Assembly: GCA_036401375.1 (NCBI GenBank)
Contig: DASWVB010000027.1
Span: forward strand, 1-64,000
Length of the DNA stretch: 64,000 nucleotides
Source: DASWUZ01 sp036401375
GTDB taxonomy: Bacteria > Acidobacteriota > Terriglobia > Terriglobales > Acidobacteriaceae
Direction of reading: 5' to 3'
Shown: positions 55,690 to 64,000 of the stretch, in pieces
Position numbering within the stretch: the stretch's first letter is position 1
Layout: the number at the start of each line of letters is the position of its first letter
Translations under genes and position numbers: made by a program
Notes under the pieces: model-generated
Database searches by the model: none
What the model was told of the DNA's origin: nothing
What the model saw: the letters and a program-made list of their open reading frames with translations, nothing else

Positions 55690-56236
55690 AGGTAGAAATA
55701 GGTCCATCTGCTTCATCGAATGCGTTATGGACGACCCTGTCTCACATATGCACTAGTAGTCACGGACAAAGCAGTTCATCGCTATGAATTGTAGTCGCAA
55801 GCTAAGATCGAGCAAGATTCGGCTCAGTATCGATCCGAAGTCATCAAGCGTAAGACGGATACTGGGCTGGCGGCAAAGCTATTTGAAGAACTGCTTACCC
55901 CTATCCCGGAATACAAGCAAAACACCAACGTGATCGCGGTTCCGGACCGTAAGCTCGATCTTTTACCGTTTTCAGCGCTCGTGGATTCGGGGCAGTATCT
56001 GCTGACCTTGCACGTAATCAGCGTGGTGCCCTCTCGGTCAGCCTTTGACATGCTTCGGCACCGAATGATTCGAGCATCTCAGGGGGAACTCCCTTCTGTG
56101 GGAGTAGCGGCGTGGATACCTAAGCCGCCGCCTGCAACCTTGCTTGGTTTGATCCAGCGTGCAGTTTCCGGGCCGGAAAGGCAGGATTTCGGTGCTCTGC
56201 CAGAGTCGGACCGAAGTAGAGACCATGAGAGTCTCC
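55690..56236 (+). pseudogene. Remnant of CHAT-domain protein
   Basis: Traces include FIECVMDDPVS, after a shift YALVVTDKAVHRYEL, an in-frame TAG (55792-55794), then QAKIEQDSAQYRSEVIKRKT, TGLAAKLFEELLTPIPEYKQ and NVIAVPDRKLDLLPFSALVD. Further on, VVPSRSAFDMLRHR and VGVAAWIPKPPPATLLGLI appear. These match the linker and first half of CHAT (caspase-like) domains of large acidobacterial TPR-CHAT proteins. The catalytic His and Cys portion is missing where the response-regulator gene begins on the other strand. Confidence 0.7.
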
Positions 56237-56887
56237 TTACAGGCAGGCTTTGTGCTGCAAAGTGAAGCGAAGCAACGCATTGGCGCCATCGAGACTGAGC
56301 TTTCGGCAGATGTTGGTCCGGTGGTTTTCGACCGTGCGGTAATGGATCGAGAGTTCAGCACCGATCTCCTTGCTCGATTTGCCGTCCGCAATGAGCTGCA
56401 GGATGCGGTGTTCCGTCGGAGTCAGGTGGACAGTGAGCGGATTCTTCGGAGCAAGGTCTGGGGTTTCGGGTCGCCGGAGCAGGCGGCCAGTCATGGCCGA
56501 GCTCAGATATAGTTGCCCCGCAGCTACAGCTCTCACCCCGACCGCGATCTCCTGCATTGCGCTGTCTTTGAGAAGATAACCTCTGCCTCCCATCTCCAGC
56601 GCGGCACGAAACATATCTTCCTCCGCATGCAGCGTCAGGAAGATGACGCTAGTCTGCAGCTTCAGCGTTTTCATCTCCCGGATCACGCCAAACCCGTCCA
56701 ATTTGGGCATATCAATGTCGAGCACCGCGACTTGAGGATGAAATTTCTTGATCAGGGCTAGGGCTGCTTCTCCATCCCCGGCTTCTGCTACCACTACGAT
56801 GTCTTCTTCCTCCTCAATCATGGTGCGCAGGCCTTTGCGGACGATCGGGTGATCATCCGAAATCAAGACTCGAATCTGCTCAACCAT
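56237..56887 (-). CDS. LuxR/NarL-type response regulator
   Basis: A 216-residue two-component response regulator. The receiver domain has RVLISDDHPIVRKGLRTMI, phospho-acceptor Asp57 in VAVLDIDMPKLDG, and GYLLKDSAMQE with the conserved Lys. The C-terminal LuxR helix-turn-helix reads LTPTEHRILQLIADGKSSKE and YRTVENHRTNICRKL. Its ATG overlaps the sensor kinase stop by eight bases, so this is the cognate regulator. DNA targets cannot be seen. Confidence 0.95.
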   Translation of the reverse strand: MVEQIRVLISDDHPIVRKGLRTMIEEEEDIVVVAEAGDGEAALALIKKFHPQVAVLDIDMPKLDGFGVIREMKTLKLQTSVIFLTLHAEEDMFRAALEMGGRGYLLKDSAMQEIAVGVRAVAAGQLYLSSAMTGRLLRRPETPDLAPKNPLTVHLTPTEHRILQLIADGKSSKEIGAELSIHYRTVENHRTNICRKLSLDGANALLRFTLQHKACL

Positions 56888-59800
56888 TACCCTGGCCTCC
56901 GAGTGGTATGTCGACAGTCATCACTGTCCCTTCTCCAGGAGTTGACGACACATGGAAGGTGCCTCCAAGCGAGTTTGCACGTTCAGCCATCCCTGTTACT
57001 CCGAAGCCGCCCATTCCCATCGTGGAGGATCGACTTCCCGGAGTAAATCCTACCCCGTTGTCACGGATGGAAAGTACAACGCGGTCCCCACGGCATGCAA
57101 TGCCAATTTCTGCTTCAGTTGCCTTGGCATGTTTCATTACATTATTAAGCGCTTCCTGCACGATCCTGTAGAAATTTATACGCAAGTCCTCACGAAATAC
57201 ATCGTCAATGTTATCTATCTGCGAGGTGATGTGAATTCCGGACGCAGAAGCGACCGAATGCAGGATGCCTTGGATGGCCTTTGTCAGACCAAGACGGTCC
57301 AGCTGAAAAGGTCTCAAGTTGTAGGAAATCTCACGGGTCTCCTGAATTGCCAATTCTGTTTCTCCGCTGATCTCTTTCATGACCTCTCGTTCGTCGTGTG
57401 GCACTTTGTTCCGAGGGCGCATAGAAAACAGCGCGAGGTTATTAATCACCACCAGACGCTGACCGAGGCTGTCGTGCAGCTCGGCTGCAATGCGCTGGCG
57501 TTCATGTTCCTGCGAAGCGATCAACTGCTGCGAAAAGGTCTGTAGCAACGCCTGCTTCTGCTCGAGTTGGGATATGCGATAGCGCAAGGCTATTCCAATC
57601 ACCGCGGCAAGGATAAGACCCTCCAGGATCGTGAACCACCAAGTGCGGTAGAAAGGAGCGAGGACCGTGATGGGAAGGTTTTGCGCATCGTTGTTCCACA
57701 CTCCGTCGCTATTGCGAGCGATTACATGGAAGACATATTTCCGGGAGGCACGTGGGAAAATAGGCCGTGCGCCTTGAGCCCGCGTCGATCCAACTCGAAT
57801 CCAGGCCTTCCAACCGGTACTTAAATCGAATTTGTTCAGAGTGGATAAAACTCAGGGCCGTGTATTCAATCTCTAAATTTTCTTTGCCAGGCGGTATCGT
57901 TAGTGGGCCATGGATGGCGACCGGCATGCGGTCTACGAACGCCGCTTCGATAACGACTGGAGGAGGCTGCGGGTTGATCCGCACGGCATCTGGATCGATG
58001 ACGGCTACTCCCTCCTGCGTAGGGAACCACAGTTTGCCCTCGCGTGTCTTGATGCCTGCCGGCCACCGGCCGCCGTTGCACTCCACGTTCAGCATGCCGT
58101 CCGTTTTTCCGTACGCGACCGAGGTGATAGTGATCAGCTTTCCGTCGGCGAATGCATTTAGCTCCTGCTTGCTGACTCGATAGATGCCGCGGTTGCAACT
58201 CATCCAGAGATTTCCCCGCTCATCTTCTAGAATCTCGAATACACCATTATTGAAGAGGCCGTCGCGTTCGCGGTAGCGGGTGAGCCTGCCATCTTTCAGC
58301 CGACCGAGCCCTCCGTCGTACGTGCCGATCCAGATGACACCGTCGTTGTCCTCATAGATCGCCCGAACGTTGTCGCTGGGCAGACCGTCGCGTTCGCTCC
58401 ACCGCGTGAACTGCTCCCCATGAATCCGCGTGAGACCGCCGGAGCCTCCGATCCACAGGTCCCCAGAACGGCTTTCGATGATGGCCCTTACGTCGTTTGT
58501 GGCGAGCCCATCCTGCACGGTAAGGGTCTTCCCGGGTCCGTACCGGTATAGCACCAGGCCATCCGAGGTGCCGATCCACATCGTGCCTCCGCGGTCTTGC
58601 AAGATGGCCTGCGTGATGGCATGTTCCGGGAGGACAATCCCCAACAGGGTGCGGAATCGGCCGTCTTTAAAGGTACGCAGACCACCCTGGGTCCCCACCC
58701 AGAGATTGTCGTCTCGGTCCTCGGCCAACGCAGTTACCAGTGGGTTTGGTAGTCCCTGAGCGACTGTGTAGTTTGTGAATCTGCCATCCCTGAATCGGCT
58801 GAGGCCTGATTGCCACGCCCCTACCCATATCGAGCCGGAGCGGTCCTGGTAGATCGGATATATATTGGTATCGCTCAGGCCCTGCGCGTTCGAGTAGACG
58901 TATACCGATTGTCTTTGCAGCCGAAAGAGTCCGCTCCCCTCCGTACCAATCCAGACATTTCCCTCGCGATCTTCCAGAAAACGGCCAAGCGAGATACTGG
59001 CCGATTGTCCCGAGGAATCAAACTCGAGGAAACGCGCCAGGCGCGGGCCCACACGGATGTTCCAGACATGTCCGTGAGGATCGCGGTAAGAAATGGACCG
59101 CGGATGAGCAGGATCGACAGGCTCGGCTAACTGCGTATCAGCAGCGATGACAGCCTGCTTTCCGTCGGAAGTTTCCAGCCAGACGGATCCGTTCTCGTCG
59201 ACACCGGCGCCCCAGATGGATTTGCCGCGCAACCAGCCAGTCAGTGGAAAACTCAGAAAGCGCCCATCTGTGAAGATGTGCAACCCGGAGTTGTCTTGAC
59301 CCCAGAAGCCGGCGCTCTCCCAGCTTAGGGGCTCGTAATGCATTCTAAGGTTGTCAGGAGTGACGTCCAGGAGTTCCCCCGTCGTCTTATTCCAGCGCAT
59401 GATCGACTCTTCACACAGGAGCCAAAGGTTTCCAGCACGGTCTCCTGTGATCCCGCGAAGGCAACTGAAGGGGATGCCATCTTCGGCGGTGTAGGTATGA
59501 AACGAGCCCTGATGATAGCGGGTGAGTACTCCATTTTCATTGCCAAGCCACAGGTCGCCGTCGCGGTCTTCTATCATCGATGTGAATCGGTTCGAAGCGA
59601 TTTCCGGCGTGTTGCTCTTGTCGAACACAGTGAAACGAACACCGTCAAACCGCGCTAGACCATTAAGGGTCGCAATCCAGAGATAGCCGTCCGGAGTCTG
59701 AGCTATACCTCGAATGATGTTTTGCGGGAGACCACTCGATGCCGTCCAAACCTCATAGCGGTACTGCGCAAAAGCTATCGGACACAGGCAGAGGAGTAAC

Positions 59801-59931
59801 GCGTAATACGCGAAGCGCCATCGCGGCAGGCGTCGGCCTGGTCGGCCGGTCCAGCACGAGCGGAGCCAAGGATGTCGTGGCGAACTTCCATGGACGCCTG
59901 GATCAGATTGAGATGGAAATAGAATCTTCAA
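56880..59931 (-). pseudogene. Beta-propeller sensor histidine kinase, interrupted by one frameshift
   Basis: About 1,015 residues in two frames. After a signal or anchor segment (FAYYALLLCLCPIAFAQ) come some 12-14 propeller repeats such as DRDGDLWLGNENGVLTRYHQ and EDREGNVWIGTEGSGLFRLQ, then a Y_Y_Y domain (ALSFIHSEQIRFKYRLEGLD). After the shift come a membrane helix (FTILEGLILAAVIGIALRY), a HisKA_3 helix with AELHDSLGQRLVVINNLAL and an ATPase domain (EALNNVMKHAKATEAEIG, DNGVGF). The shift lies in minus-strand TTTTCCC (57754-57760): dropping one base joins TAYFPRASRKYVF to HVIARNSDGVWNN. All domains are intact, so the break may be a base error. It senses an unknown periplasmic ligand. Confidence 0.9.
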
Positions 59932-60114
59932 CGTTCCTACGGTAATCCGTCTGCTTCGTTTGGTCGAACAGTGAATGGGCCATGCGCAGAAGTTCGCGGC
60001 GAGCCGGCAGCTCAGACAACCATTACGTGGAACCAGGTATTGCGTCTGCGACCTGCGTACTTGTCGTTACTTCCGGCGTTCGATCAAGGCGCTAACGCAC
60101 CACGTAGCCGACCC

Positions 60115-60507
60115 TCAACGAGGGCCAAAAGGGGCGGCGTTGGGCATTTTATTAGGTTGGTCGATTATGGTTTGGATCAGCTGGTTAAGATCTAGTAAAT
60201 TCAGCTTGAGCACGTAGCCGCAGGCGCCAGCCTCCAGTGCCGCGCCGCGCATCGATTCGTCGTTATAGTCGGTCACCATTACGATACGGGCGGCAGAATG
60301 ATTTCTCAGAATTAGTCGCGTCGCGGTGAGTCCATCCATTTTCGGCATGCGGACATCCATGAGGACGATGTCGGGCCGATGCACGGTATACGCCTCCAGT
60401 GAATCAATCCCATCGCTGCATTCCCACACGTCCGTTGCGATTTCCGCCACGGTGCGCCGCAGCAGCCGGCGGATCCCCTCATTATCTTCGACAATCAAGA
60501 CAGTCAT
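60115..60507 (-). CDS. Stand-alone response-regulator receiver domain
   Basis: A 130-residue CheY-like protein without output domain. Acidic pocket VLIVEDNEGIRRL, phospho-acceptor Asp51 in IVLMDVRMPKMDG, conserved Thr in IVMVTDYND and Lys in ACGYVLKLNLL. AAAGGGG precedes the ATG. It lies 183 bp upstream of the sensor kinase on the same strand, so it could be phosphorylated by that kinase or act in a short relay. The 183-bp gap shows no gene. Confidence 0.9.
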   Translation of the reverse strand: MTVLIVEDNEGIRRLLRRTVAEIATDVWECSDGIDSLEAYTVHRPDIVLMDVRMPKMDGLTATRLILRNHSAARIVMVTDYNDESMRGAALEAGACGYVLKLNLLDLNQLIQTIIDQPNKMPNAAPFGPR

Positions 60508-60661
60508 CGCGTCCCCTTTACATCTCTGTCATTTGAACTCTTGTACTAACATCGGAGTTCTGCGCAACTTCAACGAGCATTCCCGGCAGCATCAGAGCCG
60601 CCGGGAATACTCGCTTCAGAAGTTGGTTACAGGCTGTTGTGGCCGCTCTACACCACGTCGT

Positions 60662-60703
60662 GAAGCGCACGTCGTGGCCTTTAAAGGACCGCACCGTGCG
60701 CTT
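60662..60703 (-). terminator. Hairpin after the large repeat protein
   Basis: GAAGCGCACG and CGTGCGCTTC form a perfect 10-bp stem, 10 bases beyond the stop of the minus-strand gene, with an inner palindrome CCTTTAAAGG in the loop. No T-run follows; a terminator or mRNA 3'-stabilising hairpin is likely. Confidence 0.5.
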
Positions 60704-60713
60704 CAGGATTGGG

Positions 60714-63700
60714 TTAGTTGACCGTGATAGTTACGCTCACTGGTGCTGCCGCCTGGTAGTTGCCCTGTGCCGCGTAGGAGACGGTAAGGGTGTGGCTGCC
60801 CCGGCTAAGCTGGGTGATTTGGATACTGGCCTGACCAAGTGGGTTGAGCGTGCTTGAACCTCCCATTGCGCCAGTCACGGTATAAGTGACCGTGCCTGAG
60901 ACCGGCAGGATTGCTTCGCTTGCCCCGACTGTGCAGTTCAGCGACTGCCCGTATTGGAGCGTGGCGCTTGAGCCGCAGTTAAGCCCCAGCCGCACAGGTC
61001 CCGGCACCACCGTGACGGTGACCGTTGCCGATGAGCCTGACGGATAGTTCTTGTCCCCCGAGTAGATGGCCTTCAGTACGTGCTGACCTACGCTTTCAGG
61101 AGGCACGAGTCCAAAGACGTGTCCGTTCAAGAAGCCAAGAACCGGATAAGTGCCTAGTACCGTAGAACCATCCAGTATCTGGACGGATCCCGTGGGAGCC
61201 ACTTTTCCGTTGAGCGCTATCGACACTTCAAAGAGTGGCGGCAAAGGATACACAAGCGTGGTGTCGGCAACCTGCAGTGATACCGAGGTGAGAGGAGCGG
61301 TGACAGTGAAGGTTGAGGTCTTGATTCCAGCCGCGTAGTTGCCGTTGGCAGCCTGGCTGGCCTGCAGTACGACCGTGCCTGCTCCTGTTAAGGTGACTGT
61401 TGCGCCGTTGACCGTCGCCGGGCCGCTAACCACCGAGTAGGTGATTGCGCCCGCCGAGTTCGACGTGGCAGCTACCGCGAACGGCGCTGCACCGTAGGTC
61501 TGGTTGCCCACCATGAAGCTGATCGCCGGAGCCGCAGCGGTCACCGTGAAGGTAGCGTTCTGCGAACCGGCTGCATAGTTGCCGTTGGCAGCCTGGCTGG
61601 CCTGCAGTATGACCGTGCCTGCTCCTGTTAAGGTGACTGTTGCGCCGTTGACCGTTGCCGGACCGCTAACCACCGAGTAGGTGATTGCGCCCGCCGAGTT
61701 CGACGTAGCAGCCACCGCGAACGGGGCTGCACCGTAGGTCTGGTTACCCACAGTGAAGCTGACCGCCGGAGCCGCAGCGCTGACCGTGAAGGTAGCGTTC
61801 TGCGAACCAGCCGAGTAGTTGCCGTTGGCAGCCTGGCTGGCCTGCAGTACGACCGTGCCTGCTCCCGTCAGCGTGACTGTCGCGCCGTTGACCGTCGCCG
61901 GGCCACTTACCACCGAGTAGGTGATTGCGCCCGCCGAGTTCGACGTAGCAGCCACCGCGAACGGCGCTGCTCCGTAGGTCTGGTTACCCACAGTGAAGCT
62001 GATCGCCGGAGCGGCAGCGCTGACCGTGAAGGTAGCATTCTGCGAACCGGCTGCATAGTTGCCGTTGGCAGCCTGGCTGGCCTGAAGGACGACCGTGCCT
62101 GCTCCTGTTAAGGTGACTGTCGCGCCGTTGACCGTCGCCGGGCCACTTACCACCGAGTAGGTGATTGCGCCCGCCGAGTTCGACGTGGCAGCCACCGCGA
62201 ACGGCGCTGCTCCGTAGGTCTGGTTACCCACCATGAAGCTGATTGCCGGAGCCGCAGCGCTGACCGTGAAGGTAGCATTCTGCGAACCAGCCGCGTAGTT
62301 GCCGTTAGCAGGCTGGCTGGCCTGAAGGACGACCGTGCCTGCTCCGGTCAGGGTGACCGTCGAACCGTTGACCGCCGCAGGACCACTTACCACCGAGTAG
62401 GTGAAAGCGCCCGCCGAGTTCGACGTAGCAGCTACTGCGAACGGCGCTGCTCCGTAGGTCTGGTTGCCTACCGCGAAGCTGATGGTCGGGGTTGCCGCGC
62501 TAACGGTGAAGGTAGCGTTCTGCGAACCCGCCGCGTAGTTGCCGTTAGCAGCCTGGCTGGCCTGAAGGACGACCGTGCCTGCTCCTGTTAAGGTGACTGT
62601 CGCGCCGTTGACCGTCGCCGGACCACTTACCACCGAGTAGGTGATTGCGCCCGCCGAGTTCGACGTGGCAGCCACCGCGAACGGCGCTGCTCCGTAGGTC
62701 TGGTTACCCACCATGAAGCTGATCGCCGGAGCCGCACCGGTCACTTGAAAGGTCTGAGTTACCTCAGTCGCCGCCGCATAGGTCGAGTTACCGGCCTGGT
62801 CGGCTGCAACGACTACCCGCCCGACTCCCGTAATTGTGAGAGTAGTGGCATTGACCGTCGCCGGCCCGGAGAGCACGCTGAACGTCACCGCCAGATTGGA
62901 GCTGGAAGTTGCGCTCAGCGTTATGGGTGCGCTGCCGTAAACCACCGAGCCTTGGAGCGGTGCGAAGGTGATCGTCTGGCTTGCCGCGTTGTTGGTAAGG
63001 TGGAAGTTGACCGAGTGGAGACCCAGAACGCTGGCCCTGACTAAGTAAGAGCCTGAGGTTGCGTTCGCTGTTGCGGTGACCGAGGTCGTGCCATCGGCAC
63101 CCGTCGCCGCCGCTGTTGACACCGTGGCGCTCGCTCCGCTGGCAGGTACTGTAAAAGTGACCGTTGTGCCGCTCACCGGGTTCGAGTAGCGGTCGCTCAC
63201 GAGTGCCTGCAGGGAGGCGGGGAACGCCGTGTTGACCGTGGCGCTCTGGGTGTCCCCCTGCACGACTGCAACATTGTAGGCAGCGCCGGCCGAGATGGTG
63301 ATCGGCGCGCTCGTGCCCGCGATCGACGTAGCCGTGTCGGTGGCCGTGACCGTCTGGCTGCCGGCCGTGATAAGCTTCAAGACACCATTAAGAGTTTTCT
63401 GGCCACTGGCTATTGAGATGGTCAGCGTGCCAACCCCGGCATTGGGGTCTGAGGTGCTCACCCGCACCGTCCCGTTGTAAGCAGTGTCAACGTTGCCGTC
63501 TGCATCGTAGGCTGTGATCGTCAGGTTCTGACCCGTATTAGCCACGGCATTCACCAGGCCGGTGACGCCGAAGCTCACCAGCGTCTGGGTCGCATTCCCG
63601 CTTAAGGGAATCGACTGGGTCGAGTTGGCGACGTTGAGGTTGTTGTCCGTCTCAACCGCTGAACCGGTTACGCTGCCCGGCACCGTCGGCGCGAAGTCGA

Positions 63701-64000
63701 TGGCCAGCGTACAGGAACCGCCTGGCGCCAACGCCGTTGGCGCTGAAGAAGGCGAGAGCTGCTCGCAGGTGCTTGAGTTGTCGTAAGTGAAGTTGGCCGC
63801 AATGCTCGGGTTGTATCCTGCGCCCGGCGTTGGGAAGGTCAGCGGAGCGTTGCCGATGTTCTCAAGCGTGACCGACTGCGGACTGCTGCTTGATCCTACG
63901 TTGGTGTTGGGGAAACTTAGCGTCGGCGCCTGCGAACGCTGAAGCTGCAGAATAATGTTGGTGCCATCTTCAGCAACGAACACGTCGCCGGCCCCGTCAA
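60714..64000 (-). CDS. Large secreted protein with Ig-like/MBG-type tandem repeats (partial)
   Basis: The C-terminal ~1,095 residues of a cell-surface or secreted protein; the 5' end lies beyond the window and no start is visible. Order from the N-terminal side: end of an NHL-type propeller (DVFVAEDGTNIILQLQRSQA), an ASH/choice-of-anchor-like domain (SFPNTNVGSSSSPQSVTLEN), a filamin/invasin-type Ig domain with YNVAVVQGDTQSATVNTAFP, six ~80-residue near-identical repeats containing VGNQTYGAAPFAVAATSNSA, and two C-terminal Ig-like domains (SVTITVN end). Proteins of this build are common in acidobacteria. An adhesive or matrix role is inferred; there is no visible sorting signal at the C-terminus. 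Confidence 0.88.
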   Translation of the reverse strand, partial: DGAGDVFVAEDGTNIILQLQRSQAPTLSFPNTNVGSSSSPQSVTLENIGNAPLTFPTPGAGYNPSIAANFTYDNSSTCEQLSPSSAPTALAPGGSCTLAIDFAPTVPGSVTGSAVETDNNLNVANSTQSIPLSGNATQTLVSFGVTGLVNAVANTGQNLTITAYDADGNVDTAYNGTVRVSTSDPNAGVGTLTISIASGQKTLNGVLKLITAGSQTVTATDTATSIAGTSAPITISAGAAYNVAVVQGDTQSATVNTAFPASLQALVSDRYSNPVSGTTVTFTVPASGASATVSTAAATGADGTTSVTATANATSGSYLVRASVLGLHSVNFHLTNNAASQTITFAPLQGSVVYGSAPITLSATSSSNLAVTFSVLSGPATVNATTLTITGVGRVVVAADQAGNSTYAAATEVTQTFQVTGAAPAISFMVGNQTYGAAPFAVAATSNSAGAITYSVVSGPATVNGATVTLTGAGTVVLQASQAANGNYAAGSQNATFTVSAATPTISFAVGNQTYGAAPFAVAATSNSAGAFTYSVVSGPAAVNGSTVTLTGAGTVVLQASQPANGNYAAGSQNATFTVSAAAPAISFMVGNQTYGAAPFAVAATSNSAGAITYSVVSGPATVNGATVTLTGAGTVVLQASQAANGNYAAGSQNATFTVSAAAPAISFTVGNQTYGAAPFAVAATSNSAGAITYSVVSGPATVNGATVTLTGAGTVVLQASQAANGNYSAGSQNATFTVSAAAPAVSFTVGNQTYGAAPFAVAATSNSAGAITYSVVSGPATVNGATVTLTGAGTVILQASQAANGNYAAGSQNATFTVTAAAPAISFMVGNQTYGAAPFAVAATSNSAGAITYSVVSGPATVNGATVTLTGAGTVVLQASQAANGNYAAGIKTSTFTVTAPLTSVSLQVADTTLVYPLPPLFEVSIALNGKVAPTGSVQILDGSTVLGTYPVLGFLNGHVFGLVPPESVGQHVLKAIYSGDKNYPSGSSATVTVTVVPGPVRLGLNCGSSATLQYGQSLNCTVGASEAILPVSGTVTYTVTGAMGGSSTLNPLGQASIQITQLSRGSHTLTVSYAAQGNYQAAAPVSVTITVN
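61301..62740 (-). repeat. Six tandem 240-bp repeats
   Basis: The same codons recur at exact 240-base spacing, for example the segment for VGNQTYGAAPF starting near 61501, 61741, 61981, 62221, 62461 and 62701. Copies differ at only a few positions; the copy near 62300-62500 is the most divergent (Phe for Ile, Pro for Ala, Ser for Ala). Exact period and high identity point to recent duplication or gene conversion. Confidence 0.9.

Noticed and set aside
61301..62740. Regular repeats that could suggest a CRISPR array
   Set aside because: Repeat units are 240 bp, contiguous and in frame inside a coding region; there are no spacers.

Overview
The window looks like a chromosomal segment from an acidobacterium of the Terriglobia/Acidobacteriaceae type (Granulicella, Terriglobus or Edaphobacter-like). 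This is an inference from gene content: an Oar-like TonB receptor with an N-terminal carboxypeptidase-regulatory domain, a secreted DUF1800 protein, a beta-propeller sensor kinase, a secreted Ig-like repeat protein, KDO synthesis (Gram-negative envelope) and GC-rich coding sequence. No rRNA is present; the only tRNA is tRNA-Ser(GGA).

Layout. 0-8.8 kb: a secreted gluzincin-like protein faces a minus-strand block kdsA-rnc-lepB-lepB-asmA (envelope and RNA housekeeping). 9.3-18.3 kb: a small basic protein, dut, a decayed membrane gene, an APC permease, a hydratase, the msrP-msrQ methionine sulfoxide repair pair, a DUF1800 protein and a dead vapBC pair. 18.3-22.7 kb: a ribosome and RNA block on the minus strand, khpA-rimM-trmD-rplS-rnhB, then a PIG-L deacetylase. 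23.5-30.2 kb: an alpha/beta hydrolase, tRNA-Ser, a MATE pump and a frameshifted TonB receptor.

30.3-37.4 kb: a complete reductive pyrimidine (or hydantoin) degradation set on the minus strand: carbamoylase, preT, preA, dihydropyrimidinase and an NCS1 permease, several with overlapping ends. A divergent MFS transporter follows. 38.9-41.8 kb: an overlapping trio of zinc dehydrogenase, SDR and secreted metallo-beta-lactamase-fold protein. 42.1-49.1 kb: a periplasmic/outer-membrane metal and redox cluster, probably copper-related: beta-barrel candidate, small Cys/His/Met-rich protein, cytochrome P460, a Met-rich CopA-like multicopper oxidase (two frameshifts), DUF305 and a YncE-like propeller. 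49.3-52.2 kb: two tandem paralogous exported hydrolases and an AraC regulator.

52.2-56.2 kb is a gene graveyard. It holds a decayed TetR gene that still has a perfect 10+4+10 palindromic operator, fragments of a Ser/Thr kinase, an NmrA-like oxidoreductase, a quinone oxidoreductase, a Gfo/Idh protein and a CHAT-domain protein, with one intact zinc alcohol dehydrogenase in the middle. 56.2-60.5 kb: a receiver protein, a propeller sensor kinase (one frameshift) and a LuxR-type response regulator. The window ends inside a large secreted protein with six 240-bp Ig-like tandem repeats.

Four single-base frameshifts in short homopolymers interrupt three otherwise well-preserved genes (TonB receptor, multicopper oxidase, sensor kinase). 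This suggests uncorrected sequencing errors, although real phase-variable or inactivating changes cannot be excluded from sequence alone. The clearly dead genes (vapBC, TetR, kinase, NmrA, CHAT) differ because they also carry internal deletions or in-frame stops.
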